A stretch of 53,182 nt of DNA, taken from the NCBI RefSeq assembly GCF_021730435.1, contig NZ_JABWGX010000032.1:1-53182 (forward strand), read 5' to 3'. Shown in pieces: positions 1 to 9,749 of the stretch. The position numbers and the translations under genes were made by a program. The notes under the pieces are model-generated. The model saw nothing but the letters and a program-made list of their open reading frames with translations. It did not search any database and had not been told where the DNA came from. Numbering within the stretch: the stretch's first letter is position 1; each line of letters starts with the position of its first letter. The stretch is from Xanthobacter agilis. Its GTDB lineage: Bacteria > Pseudomonadota > Alphaproteobacteria > Rhizobiales > Xanthobacteraceae.

Positions 1-44
1 TGCGGACAGGCCCCCTTCTGCATGAAACCCAAAAGCCCAAGAAC

Positions 45-81
45 CCAAGAGCCCGCGCGCTCAGGCGCACCCGGCTCTTGG
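45..81 (-). terminator. Terminator-like hairpin after typA
   Basis: A 9-bp perfect inverted repeat (arms 45-53 and 73-81) lies about 30 nt past the typA stop. Read on the minus strand it is followed by a T-rich tract with three TTGGG/TTTGGG-like steps. This fits an intrinsic terminator with an interrupted T-run. Folding was not computed. Confidence 0.6.
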
Positions 82-109
82 AGGCTCGGCAAACAGCGGG
101 CGGCGGCCC

Positions 110-1939
<1,830 letters not shown>

Positions 1940-1997
1940 GAGCTTCCAGCACCAAAACGCGGGTCCGAGATCCTCGGGCCCGCCGGAGAAGAGGGAG

Positions 1998-2012
1998 TTT
2001 TGCGGCGCAAAA
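1998..2012. promoter_or_regulatory. Short inverted repeat between divergent typA and channel gene
   Basis: TTTTGC-N3-GCAAAA is a perfect 6-bp inverted repeat in the 166-bp divergent intergenic region. It could be a regulator site or part of the promoters. No regulator is known; reported as a visible palindrome only. Confidence 0.3.
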
Positions 2013-2105
2013 TACACACAAAGGGCCGAAGATCAATGCACCGCTGGCATTCATTGCCGCGGAATGGCATCTGGACGGGGTCCGCGGAGCGGTCTGGGAG
2101 GGTTC

Positions 2106-2534
2106 ATGCAGCTTGGCGAAATCGTCTTCGGCCTCTTGGTCAGCGCCATCACCATCGCCATGCAGGCGGTGCTCACGTTGGCCCTGGTCCGCGCCCTGCA
2201 GCGTCGCGCCCTCCACCGCGTGAAGGAACATTCGCTGCCGACCCTGCTCGCCGTCATGTGCGGGGCCGGGGCGGCGCTCACTCTCGGCCATTTCCTTCAG
2301 GCCATGGTGTGGGCCGTGCTTTACATCATGGTGGGGGCGGCCCCGGCCCACAATGCCTTCTATCTCGCCCTCCAGAACTTCACGACCCTGGGCTATGGCG
2401 ACATGGTCCCCTCGCCCGAATGGCGGCTGCTCGGCCCCATCACCGCCGCCAACGGCGTGCTGATGTTCGGATGGTCCACGGCGCTGCTGTACGCGGTCCT
2501 GAACCGCGCCGTGCAGGCGCTGCGCCTGTTCTGA
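2106..2534 (+). CDS. Small potassium-channel-like protein (Ion_trans_2 fold)
   Basis: A 142-residue integral membrane protein carrying the K+ selectivity signature TTLGYGD at residues 93-99. The filter is preceded by a pore-helix-like stretch and followed by a last hydrophobic helix (about 108-132). Two hydrophobic segments (about 4-28 and 45-78) come before the filter. The layout fits a minimal ion channel (PF07885 type) with no cytosolic RCK/TrkA-N or cyclic-nucleotide domain, so gating is unknown. The ATG at 2106 is the first start giving a sensible membrane N-terminus; the frame is open upstream of it. It runs convergent with the peroxidase homologue, only 20 bp away. Confidence 0.8.
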   Translation: MQLGEIVFGLLVSAITIAMQAVLTLALVRALQRRALHRVKEHSLPTLLAVMCGAGAALTLGHFLQAMVWAVLYIMVGAAPAHNAFYLALQNFTTLGYGDMVPSPEWRLLGPITAANGVLMFGWSTALLYAVLNRAVQALRLF

Positions 2535-2554
2535 CCCAACGCCGGAAGCCGCGC

Positions 2555-4030
2555 TCAGTCGGTGAAAAGGTCCTGCTCGCCCGCCAGCAACACCAGGTCG
2601 CTCAAGGTGAAGCGCTCGAAATCCAGGTCGGCGTCGGGGGCCAGGATGGAGCTGTCCGAGGCGCCCACCAGCCGCCACAGGGTTTCCGCCACGATGCGGC
2701 TGCCCACCACACCCAGGTGCCGCCCGGCGGGACCGTCCGGCGCACCCGCCTCCGCGAGCAGGTAGAACCAAAGGGGCGTCGCCGCGGAAAACGGCCGGAC
2801 CGCCGCCCGCTGGCGCTCCGGCAGGCCCGCCAGAAGCGCATCGCCAGCAAGCGGGGCGATTCCCAAGGTCCGCGCCACCGCCTGCCCGGTGGGCAGGCCC
2901 AGCCGGTAGCCGTCGAGCAGATGATAGGTGGCGATGGCCGCGGCGGTGCGCGGCGCGCCCGCCAGCTCCGTGTTGAAGGCCCGCGCCCGCTGCGGCGCCC
3001 GCCCTTCCAGGGGCAGGAAGCCCTCCCAGCCGATGATCCACTGTTCCGGCAGGCTATCCGGCCCCCGCCCCGCCGTGCCCAGCGCGAACCGCGTGACCAG
3101 GGCCCCGCGCGCGATCTGGCGGAAGCTCGGATTGTAGTCGTAGCTGGCCCGCATCATGGTCGGCGCCAGGGCGAAGGCCGCCGCGCAGAACTCCACCGGC
3201 ATGGCGCGCCCGCTTTCCCCCGCCCCGGTGAAAACGCGCGGCCCCCGCGCGGCGACATCGTCGAGCACGACCGGATCGCAAAGCTGCGCCAGAAGGTCGA
3301 ACAGCACCATCCATTGGTAGCGTTGCCGCAGGGCGCGCCGCGCCCCCTCGAAGCTGCGCCCGGCCCCCACCAGCGCATTGTGCGCCTTCAGAAAGGCCAC
3401 ATGGAGCTGCGAGAGGATGAGCAGGTCGTCATTGCGCGGATCGCCGCAGCGGGCGACGCGGTCACGCCCGGCATCCAGGCTGCGGGAGAGACGCGGCAGG
3501 TCGTTGCGATCGGCCTTGCGCGGCGGCCGTGGCAAGCCGCCGCCGCTGGACGCGACCGGGCCGACCAGCAGACGGGCGAGGTCCGCCGGATCCCGTGGCG
3601 CGTCATAAAGACTGTCCAGCTCCAGCCGGCCGGTCCGACGGTTGAACAGGCCCGACACATCGTCGCGCGGCACGAAATCGGCAGCGCGACCGTCGAGCAC
3701 GCCCATGCGTTCCATCACCAGATCATTGAGAACAAAGGCCAGCAGATAGGTGTAGCCCGCCGGCACACAGCCGTCGCCAGCCGAGCGCACCCGCGGTTCC
3801 GGCAGCGCCGCCGCAGGCTCGGCCATGGCCGAGCCGAGCCCAAGCAGCTCGACGATGGTGCGCCCGCCCTCCGGCAGCCGGTGCTCCGCCGCCGCCAGCT
3901 CGGGAAACATGCGACAGAAGCCCGCCGCGCTGGGACGCGCACCCGCCTTCAGGGCCATGGCCCGCACGCGCGCGCCGATGGCGTCGCGCTCGGCGGTCCG
4001 GAACGGGTCACGCCCGCGGCCCATGTCCAT
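2555..4030 (-). CDS. Animal-type heme peroxidase homologue with altered heme-pocket residues
   Basis: A 491-residue protein of the bacterial branch of the animal heme peroxidase family (PF03098). Family landmarks visible are RTGRLELDSLY (about 131-141), GDPRNDDLLILSQLH at about 196-210 with its catalytic-type Arg199, and KAHNAL. In relatives the distal histidine sits in a GQFxDHD-like segment. Here the matching stretch reads LLAFVLNDL, with Asn102 where His is expected. In relatives the proximal histidine sits in YRFGHSM; here it reads FALAPTMM, with Pro290. By this by-eye alignment both heme histidines are lost, so it may be non-catalytic or bind heme differently. No signal peptide is seen. 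Start at 4030: GGAGG (4037-4041) lies 6 nt upstream. Divergent from the LuxR-type gene at 4308. Confidence 0.82.
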   Translation of the reverse strand: MDMGRGRDPFRTAERDAIGARVRAMALKAGARPSAAGFCRMFPELAAAEHRLPEGGRTIVELLGLGSAMAEPAAALPEPRVRSAGDGCVPAGYTYLLAFVLNDLVMERMGVLDGRAADFVPRDDVSGLFNRRTGRLELDSLYDAPRDPADLARLLVGPVASSGGGLPRPPRKADRNDLPRLSRSLDAGRDRVARCGDPRNDDLLILSQLHVAFLKAHNALVGAGRSFEGARRALRQRYQWMVLFDLLAQLCDPVVLDDVAARGPRVFTGAGESGRAMPVEFCAAAFALAPTMMRASYDYNPSFRQIARGALVTRFALGTAGRGPDSLPEQWIIGWEGFLPLEGRAPQRARAFNTELAGAPRTAAAIATYHLLDGYRLGLPTGQAVARTLGIAPLAGDALLAGLPERQRAAVRPFSAATPLWFYLLAEAGAPDGPAGRHLGVVGSRIVAETLWRLVGASDSSILAPDADLDFERFTLSDLVLLAGEQDLFTD

Positions 4031-4113
4031 CCCCGTCCTCCACCCACCCGGTCCCGATGTCGTCCGCCCCGGTTGTTCCGGCGTCGATGAAGGCACCACG
4101 TCGCATCGCGCCG

Positions 4114-4137
4114 TTCATCCTCAATATGGGGGATGAA
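4114..4137. promoter_or_regulatory. 24-bp palindrome between divergent peroxidase homologue and LuxR-type gene
   Basis: TTCATCC (4114-4120) and GGATGAA (4131-4137) form a perfect 7-bp inverted repeat around a partly symmetric 10-nt core. It lies 84 bp upstream of the peroxidase start and 170 bp upstream of the regulator start. It is a good candidate operator for the adjacent HTH regulator, by position and symmetry only. Confidence 0.45.
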
Positions 4138-4307
4138 TCCGGCGTCCCGATTTTGCAGGTTGGACCCAGTGTGCGATGCTCGGTCAACGCGAGTGACGGC
4201 GCGCCGGCGTCGGGCCGGCGCACCGTGGCGCCGCCGTCCGCTCCGGCTGATCCCCCGCCGGCCCGGCCGCCGCGCCACCCGCACGAACCGGCAGGATTGG
4301 GGCAGGC

Positions 4308-5444
4308 ATGGACGATCTGGAGCGATATTCGCGGCTCATTCAGAACGTGTACGAGCTCTCGGGCGACCCGGACCAGTGGGCTCTGCTGCTGGCGGACATC
4401 ACCGACTTCCTCGACGGCCGCGTGACCCAGCTCGCGGTCTACAGCCTGAAGCCGGACCGGCGCCCCACCTGGCGCGTGTTCGGCCACGACCACCAGGACT
4501 ACCGCACCTTCATCGCCCGCCACGCGACCGAGGATCCCCGCCTGTCCTACATCCTCTCCAACCCCGGCCGCGTCATCTGCGCCGAGGACGGGGTGGACAC
4601 CGAGCAGTTCCGCGCCACCCCCTGGTTCCGCGAGGTGGTGGAGCCCATGGACCTCGAGCATTCGCTCGTGTCCTATTTCGCCCAGGAAGCGGACGTGATG
4701 GCCACCATCGCCTCCATGCGCGGACGCGAGATCGGCCCCTTCGGCGCGCGGGAGAAGCAACGCCTCGGCCTGGTGGTGCCCCACCTGCGCCGCGCGTTCG
4801 AATATTACGCTCTGCTCGATGAGGCGAAGGCCAAGGTGGCCGACATCGGCGCCGCCCTCGACATTGTCGACGCCGGCATTTTCCTCACCGACGGCGACCT
4901 CAACGTGGCCCATGTGAACCGCGCCGGCGAGACCCTCCTGAAGGGCGGGGACATCGCCGTGCGCGGCGGCCGGCTCGCCTTCAAGGATGCCCGCGCCGGC
5001 CGGCAGATGACCTCGGCCGTGACGCAGGCCCTGTCGGCCGCGCGGGGCGAGACCCCCCTGCCCCACGCCGACCACATCGAACTGCCCCGCCACGACGGCG
5101 ACGCGACGCCCTATCGGGTCTCGCTCCATCCGCTGCCGGCGGGCGAGGGCGCGGCCCGGCTGACGCAACGCTCACAGATCGCGGTGGTGGTGCGCGCACC
5201 CCGCCGTAGCGGCGCCGACGTGGCCCGGCGGTTGCAAACCAGCTTTCACCTGACCCCCGCCGAATCGGCGCTGGCGGCGGCGCTGGCGGCGGGCGCCTCG
5301 CTCGCCGACTATGCCCAGCAGCGCAACGTCGCCCTCTCCACCGTGCGCAGCCAGCTCAAGGCCCTGTACGAGAAGACCGACACCCGGCGCCAGGGCGAGC
5401 TTGTTGCCCACCTGCGCGGCAGCCTCGACCTCACCCTCGCCTGA
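4308..5444 (+). CDS. LuxR-family HTH transcriptional regulator
   Basis: A 378-residue predicted DNA-binding regulator. The C-terminal 64 residues form a LuxR/FixJ-type helix-turn-helix: LTPAESALAAALAAG (about 315-329), then a recognition region with STVRSQLKALYEKTDTRRQ. The N-terminal 300 residues contain no receiver domain phosphorylation site and no recognisable autoinducer domain. They include a PAS-like segment (about 175-260, 'DIVDAGIFLTDGDLNVAHVN'). This architecture is common among stand-alone LuxR regulators next to oxidative catabolic genes. It is divergent from the peroxidase homologue and 230 bp upstream of the RoxA-like gene, so it probably controls one or both. The inducer is unknown. 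Confidence 0.85.
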   Translation: MDDLERYSRLIQNVYELSGDPDQWALLLADITDFLDGRVTQLAVYSLKPDRRPTWRVFGHDHQDYRTFIARHATEDPRLSYILSNPGRVICAEDGVDTEQFRATPWFREVVEPMDLEHSLVSYFAQEADVMATIASMRGREIGPFGAREKQRLGLVVPHLRRAFEYYALLDEAKAKVADIGAALDIVDAGIFLTDGDLNVAHVNRAGETLLKGGDIAVRGGRLAFKDARAGRQMTSAVTQALSAARGETPLPHADHIELPRHDGDATPYRVSLHPLPAGEGAARLTQRSQIAVVVRAPRRSGADVARRLQTSFHLTPAESALAAALAAGASLADYAQQRNVALSTVRSQLKALYEKTDTRRQGELVAHLRGSLDLTLA

Positions 5445-5674
5445 CCGACATCGCCCGTCCCCGCGCGCTGCCCTCCCGAACGTCGCCGCCGGCCGCGCGC
5501 CGGAGACCAATGGACGCGGCCGGCGCGATACAACCTGGAACCCTTCTGGATTAGGCTGCGACCCGATCACACGCGAATCTCCATTCACGCGGCCGAGGAC
5601 GCGGCCTGCCCGCGGTCCATCCAGCCACGGCGCCCGCGGGGCGCAACAGCAAGAGCGACAGCAAAGGGGGCGAT

Positions 5675-7399
5675 ATGGTGGGGCGGACAACGTGGATCGC
5701 GCTCGGCGGTTTCACCGCGGTGGTGGCCTTGGCGGCGCTGACCGGGGCGGTGGTGCGCAAGGAGCCGGACGGCGCCGGCAAGCACACGGAAAGGGTCGTG
5801 CATCTCGACCAAGGCTGGTCGCAGACCCGGCGCGAGGAGTTCTATTACACGCCGCAGGGCAGCCAGCTCCTCCCCTATGCCTTCCTGAAGGCCCTGGAAC
5901 AGCCCGCCGGCACCGGACTGTTCCTCGACCCCGCTTATGTCGCCGAGACCGGCTACCTGCCGTCCGAAGGCCCCTCGGAACTCAACCCGGACGGCCTGCC
6001 CATCGGCTTCGCCAGGGACCCGCATCCCGGCGGCGCGTTCGGCCCGGCGGTGGGGCTCACCTGCGCCGCCTGCCACACCAATGACATCCGGGCGGGCGCC
6101 ACCCGCATCCGCATCGACGGCGGCGCCTCCCTCGGCGACTTCCAAATGCTCATGGCGCGGCTGTCCCAGGCGCTTGATGCGACGCTTGCCAACCCGGCCA
6201 AGTTCCAGCGCTTCGCCGCGCGGCTGAAGGCCGACCCCAAGGCGGTGCGCCCGGCGCTGGAGGCCACCGCCACCGAGCTCCGCCGGGTCAATGCCGCCGG
6301 CTGGACCCCCACCGCCTACGGTCGGGGCCGGATCGACGCCTTCGGCCACATCCTGAACGCGGTGGCGGCCGAAGCCCTGGGCCAGCCCGCCAACTTCCGG
6401 GTGCCCGACGCGCCGGTGAGCTATCCCTTCCTGTGGACCACGCCCGACCAGCGCTATGCCCAGTGGAACGGGGTGGCCGGCAACCCGATCGGCCGCAATC
6501 TCGGGGAAGTGCTGGGGGTGTTCGGGCACCCGTCCATCGGCAATGGCACGCCCGCCAGTTTCACATCGAGCGCCCTCGTCGAAAGCCTGAAGGCCCTGGA
6601 GGACTGGGCCGGCGCGCTGAAGCCGCCGCCGTGGCCGCGCGAGCTCGGCCGCGTGAGCCCCTCCCGCGCCAAGCGCGGCGCCAAGCTCTACGCGCAATAT
6701 TGCGCAGGCTGCCACGGCGGGCCGGACTACCCCCTCACCCCCGCCGCCGACACCATCGGTGGGCGGCAGTGGCTGGCGGTGGAGATGGTGGACCTCGCCA
6801 CCGTGAAGACCGACCCCAAGATGCTGCAAAACTTCGCCACCCGCACCGCGCAGACCGGCGTCCTCGCGCCCGTGTTCGGCGGCGCCACGGTGGTGCCGGC
6901 GGGCAGCGTGCTGCTGGCGGTGGTGGGCAACATCGTCGAGAACGATTTGCGCAATCTCGCCATCTCGGGGGATGCGCGGCTCGCCTATTACGGCTGGCGC
7001 TTCGCCCCCGGCAGCGCCAAGCCGCAGTCGGGCTGGACCACGTCGCTCGCCTACAAGGCCGGGCCGCTGGCCGGCGTGTGGGCCACCGGCCCGTTCCTGC
7101 ACAATGGCTCGGTGCCCACGGTCTACGACCTGCTGTCCCCGCCCCAGGAGCGCCCGCGGCGCTTCTATGTGGGCGACGAGCGCTACGACGCAAAAAAGCT
7201 CGGCTATGTCTCGGACGTGGACAAGGTGCCCGAGAAGGACCGCGCCGGACTGTTCCTGTTCGACACCACCCTGCCCGGCAATTCCAACTCCGGTCACGCT
7301 TTCCCGGACCCGTCGGTGGCGCAGCTCTCGCCCTCCGACCGCTACGCCATCATCGAATACCTGAAGGTGCTGGAGGGTCCCCATGCCGACGGCAAATAA
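5675..7399 (+). CDS. RoxA-like di-heme cytochrome c (peroxidase/oxygenase family)
   Basis: A 574-residue exported or membrane-anchored protein with one N-terminal hydrophobic segment (about 7-26) and two c-type heme motifs, CAACH at 130-134 and CAGCH at 343-347. The C-terminal half has motifs I associate with the RoxA/RoxB rubber oxygenase group of MauG/CcpA-related di-heme proteins: FLHNGSVPTVYDLL (about 474-487) and GNSNSGH (535-541). RoxA cleaves polyisoprene with O2, but many relatives have no known substrate, so periplasmic oxygenase or peroxidase activity is inferred. Length is somewhat shorter than RoxA. The start has a purine-rich AAAGGGGG upstream. The last 17 bp overlap the P450 start, implying translational coupling. 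Confidence 0.83.
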   Translation: MVGRTTWIALGGFTAVVALAALTGAVVRKEPDGAGKHTERVVHLDQGWSQTRREEFYYTPQGSQLLPYAFLKALEQPAGTGLFLDPAYVAETGYLPSEGPSELNPDGLPIGFARDPHPGGAFGPAVGLTCAACHTNDIRAGATRIRIDGGASLGDFQMLMARLSQALDATLANPAKFQRFAARLKADPKAVRPALEATATELRRVNAAGWTPTAYGRGRIDAFGHILNAVAAEALGQPANFRVPDAPVSYPFLWTTPDQRYAQWNGVAGNPIGRNLGEVLGVFGHPSIGNGTPASFTSSALVESLKALEDWAGALKPPPWPRELGRVSPSRAKRGAKLYAQYCAGCHGGPDYPLTPAADTIGGRQWLAVEMVDLATVKTDPKMLQNFATRTAQTGVLAPVFGGATVVPAGSVLLAVVGNIVENDLRNLAISGDARLAYYGWRFAPGSAKPQSGWTTSLAYKAGPLAGVWATGPFLHNGSVPTVYDLLSPPQERPRRFYVGDERYDAKKLGYVSDVDKVPEKDRAGLFLFDTTLPGNSNSGHAFPDPSVAQLSPSDRYAIIEYLKVLEGPHADGK

Positions 7400-8645
7400 G
7401 ACGCCCCGTCCCGCGACGCCCTATCTCGACCGTCTGGCGGCACTGGCGCCGAAGGAGCGCTGGCCGTTCGCCCGCGACCTCGTCACCCGCGACCCGCGCG
7501 GCTTCTTCGCCGAGTTGCGCGCCCACGCGCCCATCTTCGAGACGCCCGACGTGACTCTGCTCGCCAAGCGGGCCGACGTGATCGAGGCGCTGTCGGTGCC
7601 CAAGGTGTTCACGGTGGACCTCTACCGGCCCAAGATGGGCGACTTCATGCTGGCCCAGGATGAGACGGTGGTGAACTATCGTGACAAGTCCGTCATGCGC
7701 GCCATCCTGACCTGGGACGACCTGCCCAAGGTGCGGGCCCTGGTGGGCGAGGTGGCGGACGCCATCCTCGCCGGCGCGCCGGACGGGCGCATCGAGCTGG
7801 TGTCGCAATTTGCCCGGATCGTGCCGCTGCGCCTGGTGCAGCGCTATTTCGGCATCGAGGGGCCGGACGCGGACCTGCTGGACTGGTCCTATGCCAACCA
7901 GATGGACCAGTTCAACAACCTGCCCTATGACGGCCGCCCCGATGCCGAGGCGATCCACGCAGCCGCGGAAGAATCGCGGGTGAAGCTGCGGGCGCTGTTC
8001 GCCACGCTCATTCCGGCGCGGATCGCCGCCATCAAGGCCGGCACCGCGCCCGACGACAGCCTGACCCGCATCCTGAAGCTCAACCTGCCGGAGAGCGCCC
8101 ATTTCGGCATGGACCGGGTGGTCATCAATGTGGGCGGCCTACTCATCGGCGCCATCGAAACCACGGCGGAAGCGGTGGTGAACGCCCTGGCCGAGCTGTT
8201 CGCCCGGCCCGAGGTGCTGGCGGGCGCCCGCGCCGCCGCTGCGCGGGACGACGACAGCCTCGACGGCTATGTGTGGGAAGCGCTGCGCTTTTCCCCCATT
8301 GTCGCCTTCATGTTCCGCGAAGCGGCCAGCACCTACACCCTCGCCAAGGGCACCGCCCGCGAAAAGGTGATCGGCAAGGGCACCGTGGTGCTGCCGCTCA
8401 GCCTCTCCGCCATGTTCGATCCCGATTTCGTGGAGGCGCCGGAGGCGTTCCGCCCCGACCGGCCGTTCCACACCTATTTGCACTTCGGCTACGGGCACCA
8501 CGAGTGCCTCGGCCGCTATGTGGGCGCGGTGATGATCCCGGAAATGGTGCGGCGCGTGCTGAAGCGCCCGGCGGCGCGCCCGCTCGGCCCGGTGGACATG
8601 GCGGGCACGCCCTTTCCCCAGAGCTGGCCGCTCGCCCTGTCCTGA
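7383..8645 (+). CDS. Cytochrome P450
   Basis: A 420-residue soluble bacterial P450. The I-helix motif GAIETT (256-261) keeps the acid-alcohol pair Glu259-Thr260. The ExxR motif is E299-A-L-R302, a PERF-like FRPDR sits at 356-360, and the heme loop HFGYGHHECLG supplies Cys375 as thiolate ligand. All hallmark residues are therefore present and a monooxygenase-competent fold is expected; the substrate cannot be read from sequence. No ferredoxin or ferredoxin reductase gene is adjacent, so electrons must come from elsewhere or the enzyme may use peroxide. The ATG lies inside the end of the RoxA-like gene (17-bp overlap), which makes co-expression very likely. Convergent with the lectin gene. Confidence 0.94.
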   Translation: MPTANKTPRPATPYLDRLAALAPKERWPFARDLVTRDPRGFFAELRAHAPIFETPDVTLLAKRADVIEALSVPKVFTVDLYRPKMGDFMLAQDETVVNYRDKSVMRAILTWDDLPKVRALVGEVADAILAGAPDGRIELVSQFARIVPLRLVQRYFGIEGPDADLLDWSYANQMDQFNNLPYDGRPDAEAIHAAAEESRVKLRALFATLIPARIAAIKAGTAPDDSLTRILKLNLPESAHFGMDRVVINVGGLLIGAIETTAEAVVNALAELFARPEVLAGARAAAARDDDSLDGYVWEALRFSPIVAFMFREAASTYTLAKGTAREKVIGKGTVVLPLSLSAMFDPDFVEAPEAFRPDRPFHTYLHFGYGHHECLGRYVGAVMIPEMVRRVLKRPAARPLGPVDMAGTPFPQSWPLALS

Positions 8646-8655
8646 CCGGCCGACG

Positions 8656-8681
8656 CGACACCGGCTCCGGCCGGCGTCGCG
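8656..8681. terminator. Hairpin between convergent P450 and lectin genes
   Basis: GCGAC/GTCGC arms (8656-8660, 8677-8681) extend inward through a further 5-bp G/C stem with one mismatch. It occupies the 45-bp convergent gap and could terminate both genes. There is no T-run. Confidence 0.45.
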
Positions 8682-8690
8682 GGAGGCGGG

Positions 8691-9407
8691 TCAGAACCGC
8701 CAGCGCTGGTCGGTGATGCTGCCGTTGGGATTGCGGCCGGAGGCCTCGCAGGTCCACAGCAGCAGCTTGGAGCCATCGGCGACACCCGGCGCGCCGGACA
8801 CGTCGATGCATTTGTTCGACAACTGGTTGACGATGAAGCCGTTGCGCAACACCCAGCGCTGATCCGTATTGGCGCTGGTTTCGCAATCCCACACCTGGAT
8901 CGCGCTGCCATCCGCCGTGCCCGGAGCGCCGGACACATCGACGCATTTGCCGGTGGCGACACTGCGGATCAGCCCGCTCTTGGTCAGCTCCCAGCGGTTT
9001 GCCCCGTTCATCTTGTCGTTGGCGCAATCCCAAAGGACAAGGTCGGTGCCGTTCGCGGCGCCGGGGCCGCCCGCCGTGACCACGCACTTGCCGGACAGCT
9101 CGTTGACGATCGGCTTGCCGCGCGGCGCCGGCGCCTGGGCCGAGATGAGGCAACCGTCGAGCTTGGCCGACCAGGTTTCCTCCGCGTCCTTCACCTTCGC
9201 CCGATCCTGCCCCGTGCACCAGTTGAAGTGCCCCTCCCAATTGAGGCCGGCGGGCGTGAACATGCTGCATTTGGCCTTCTGGCCGCGCACGGTCATGGCG
9301 ACCATGGCATTGGCATAAGGCTCGCAGACGCCCGGCTCGGCCGCCTGCGCGACCTCGAACGCGGGCAGCAGCAGCGCCGCCCCGGCAATGGCAATTGTCC
9401 TGAACAT
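8691..9407 (-). CDS. Secreted ricin-B-type beta-trefoil lectin protein
   Basis: A 238-residue exported protein with a clear signal peptide (about residues 1-22, ending AQA). After a roughly 75-residue cysteine-containing domain comes a ricin B-like trefoil (about 98-238). It has repeated units of the type GKCVDVSGAPG...DGS..QVWDC and QxW-like signatures NRW, QRW and QRW near 137, 183 and 235. Such domains bind galactose-type or other glycans. No catalytic domain is recognised in the N-terminal part. The frame is open upstream, but the ATG at 9407 is the one that gives the signal peptide. It faces the P450 gene tail to tail and the TetR gene head to head. Confidence 0.82.
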   Translation of the reverse strand: MFRTIAIAGAALLLPAFEVAQAAEPGVCEPYANAMVAMTVRGQKAKCSMFTPAGLNWEGHFNWCTGQDRAKVKDAEETWSAKLDGCLISAQAPAPRGKPIVNELSGKCVVTAGGPGAANGTDLVLWDCANDKMNGANRWELTKSGLIRSVATGKCVDVSGAPGTADGSAIQVWDCETSANTDQRWVLRNGFIVNQLSNKCIDVSGAPGVADGSKLLLWTCEASGRNPNGSITDQRWRF

Positions 9408-9749
9408 GGAGACCGCCCGTTCCCCGGTGGGAATATAAGCGCGGATCCGGCTGCGCGCGGCCATCGCGCCTCGCGGATGCGCCGGCACCTTCGCACCGGC
9501 GGCGCCGTCCGCGTGTCATCACCGCCGTCCAAGCTATAGCTTGTCTTGACGGTCCGGCACAGGGACCCGCGCCCGATCCCGCTCAGGACCCGAAACCACG
9601 GCCCAGTTCCACCGTCGGCGCCGATCCTCCGAACGCCGCGCCGGAGCGCACTGGCCGCAGCATCGAACGAACGCTCGCTTGACTTTTGGGCGGCCTCGCC
9701 TGTCATACATGACGGTTGCGTGGATCGAAGCCGCCGGGGAGACATCACG
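9408..9749. other. Divergent intergenic region, lectin/TetR (342 bp)
   Basis: No convincing gene is seen. It must carry the promoters of the lectin gene and the TetR-type regulator, and it contains the candidate TetR site at 9666-9679. No clear -35/-10 pair was identified. Confidence 0.5.
9666..9679. promoter_or_regulatory. Candidate TetR-family operator upstream of the regulator
   Basis: The near-palindrome CGAACGCTCG (9668-9677) lies 73 bp upstream of the regulator start. It shares A-N-CGARCGCTCG-N-T with a second copy at 15546-15559 ahead of the acyl-CoA dehydrogenase gene. Symmetry and recurrence suggest one regulator, probably the adjacent TetR protein, binds both. Confidence 0.4.

Noticed and set aside
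5675-7399. Classical bacterial cytochrome c peroxidase (CcpA)
   Set aside because: Larger than CcpA and carrying RoxA-type motifs in the C-terminal half; called RoxA-like instead.
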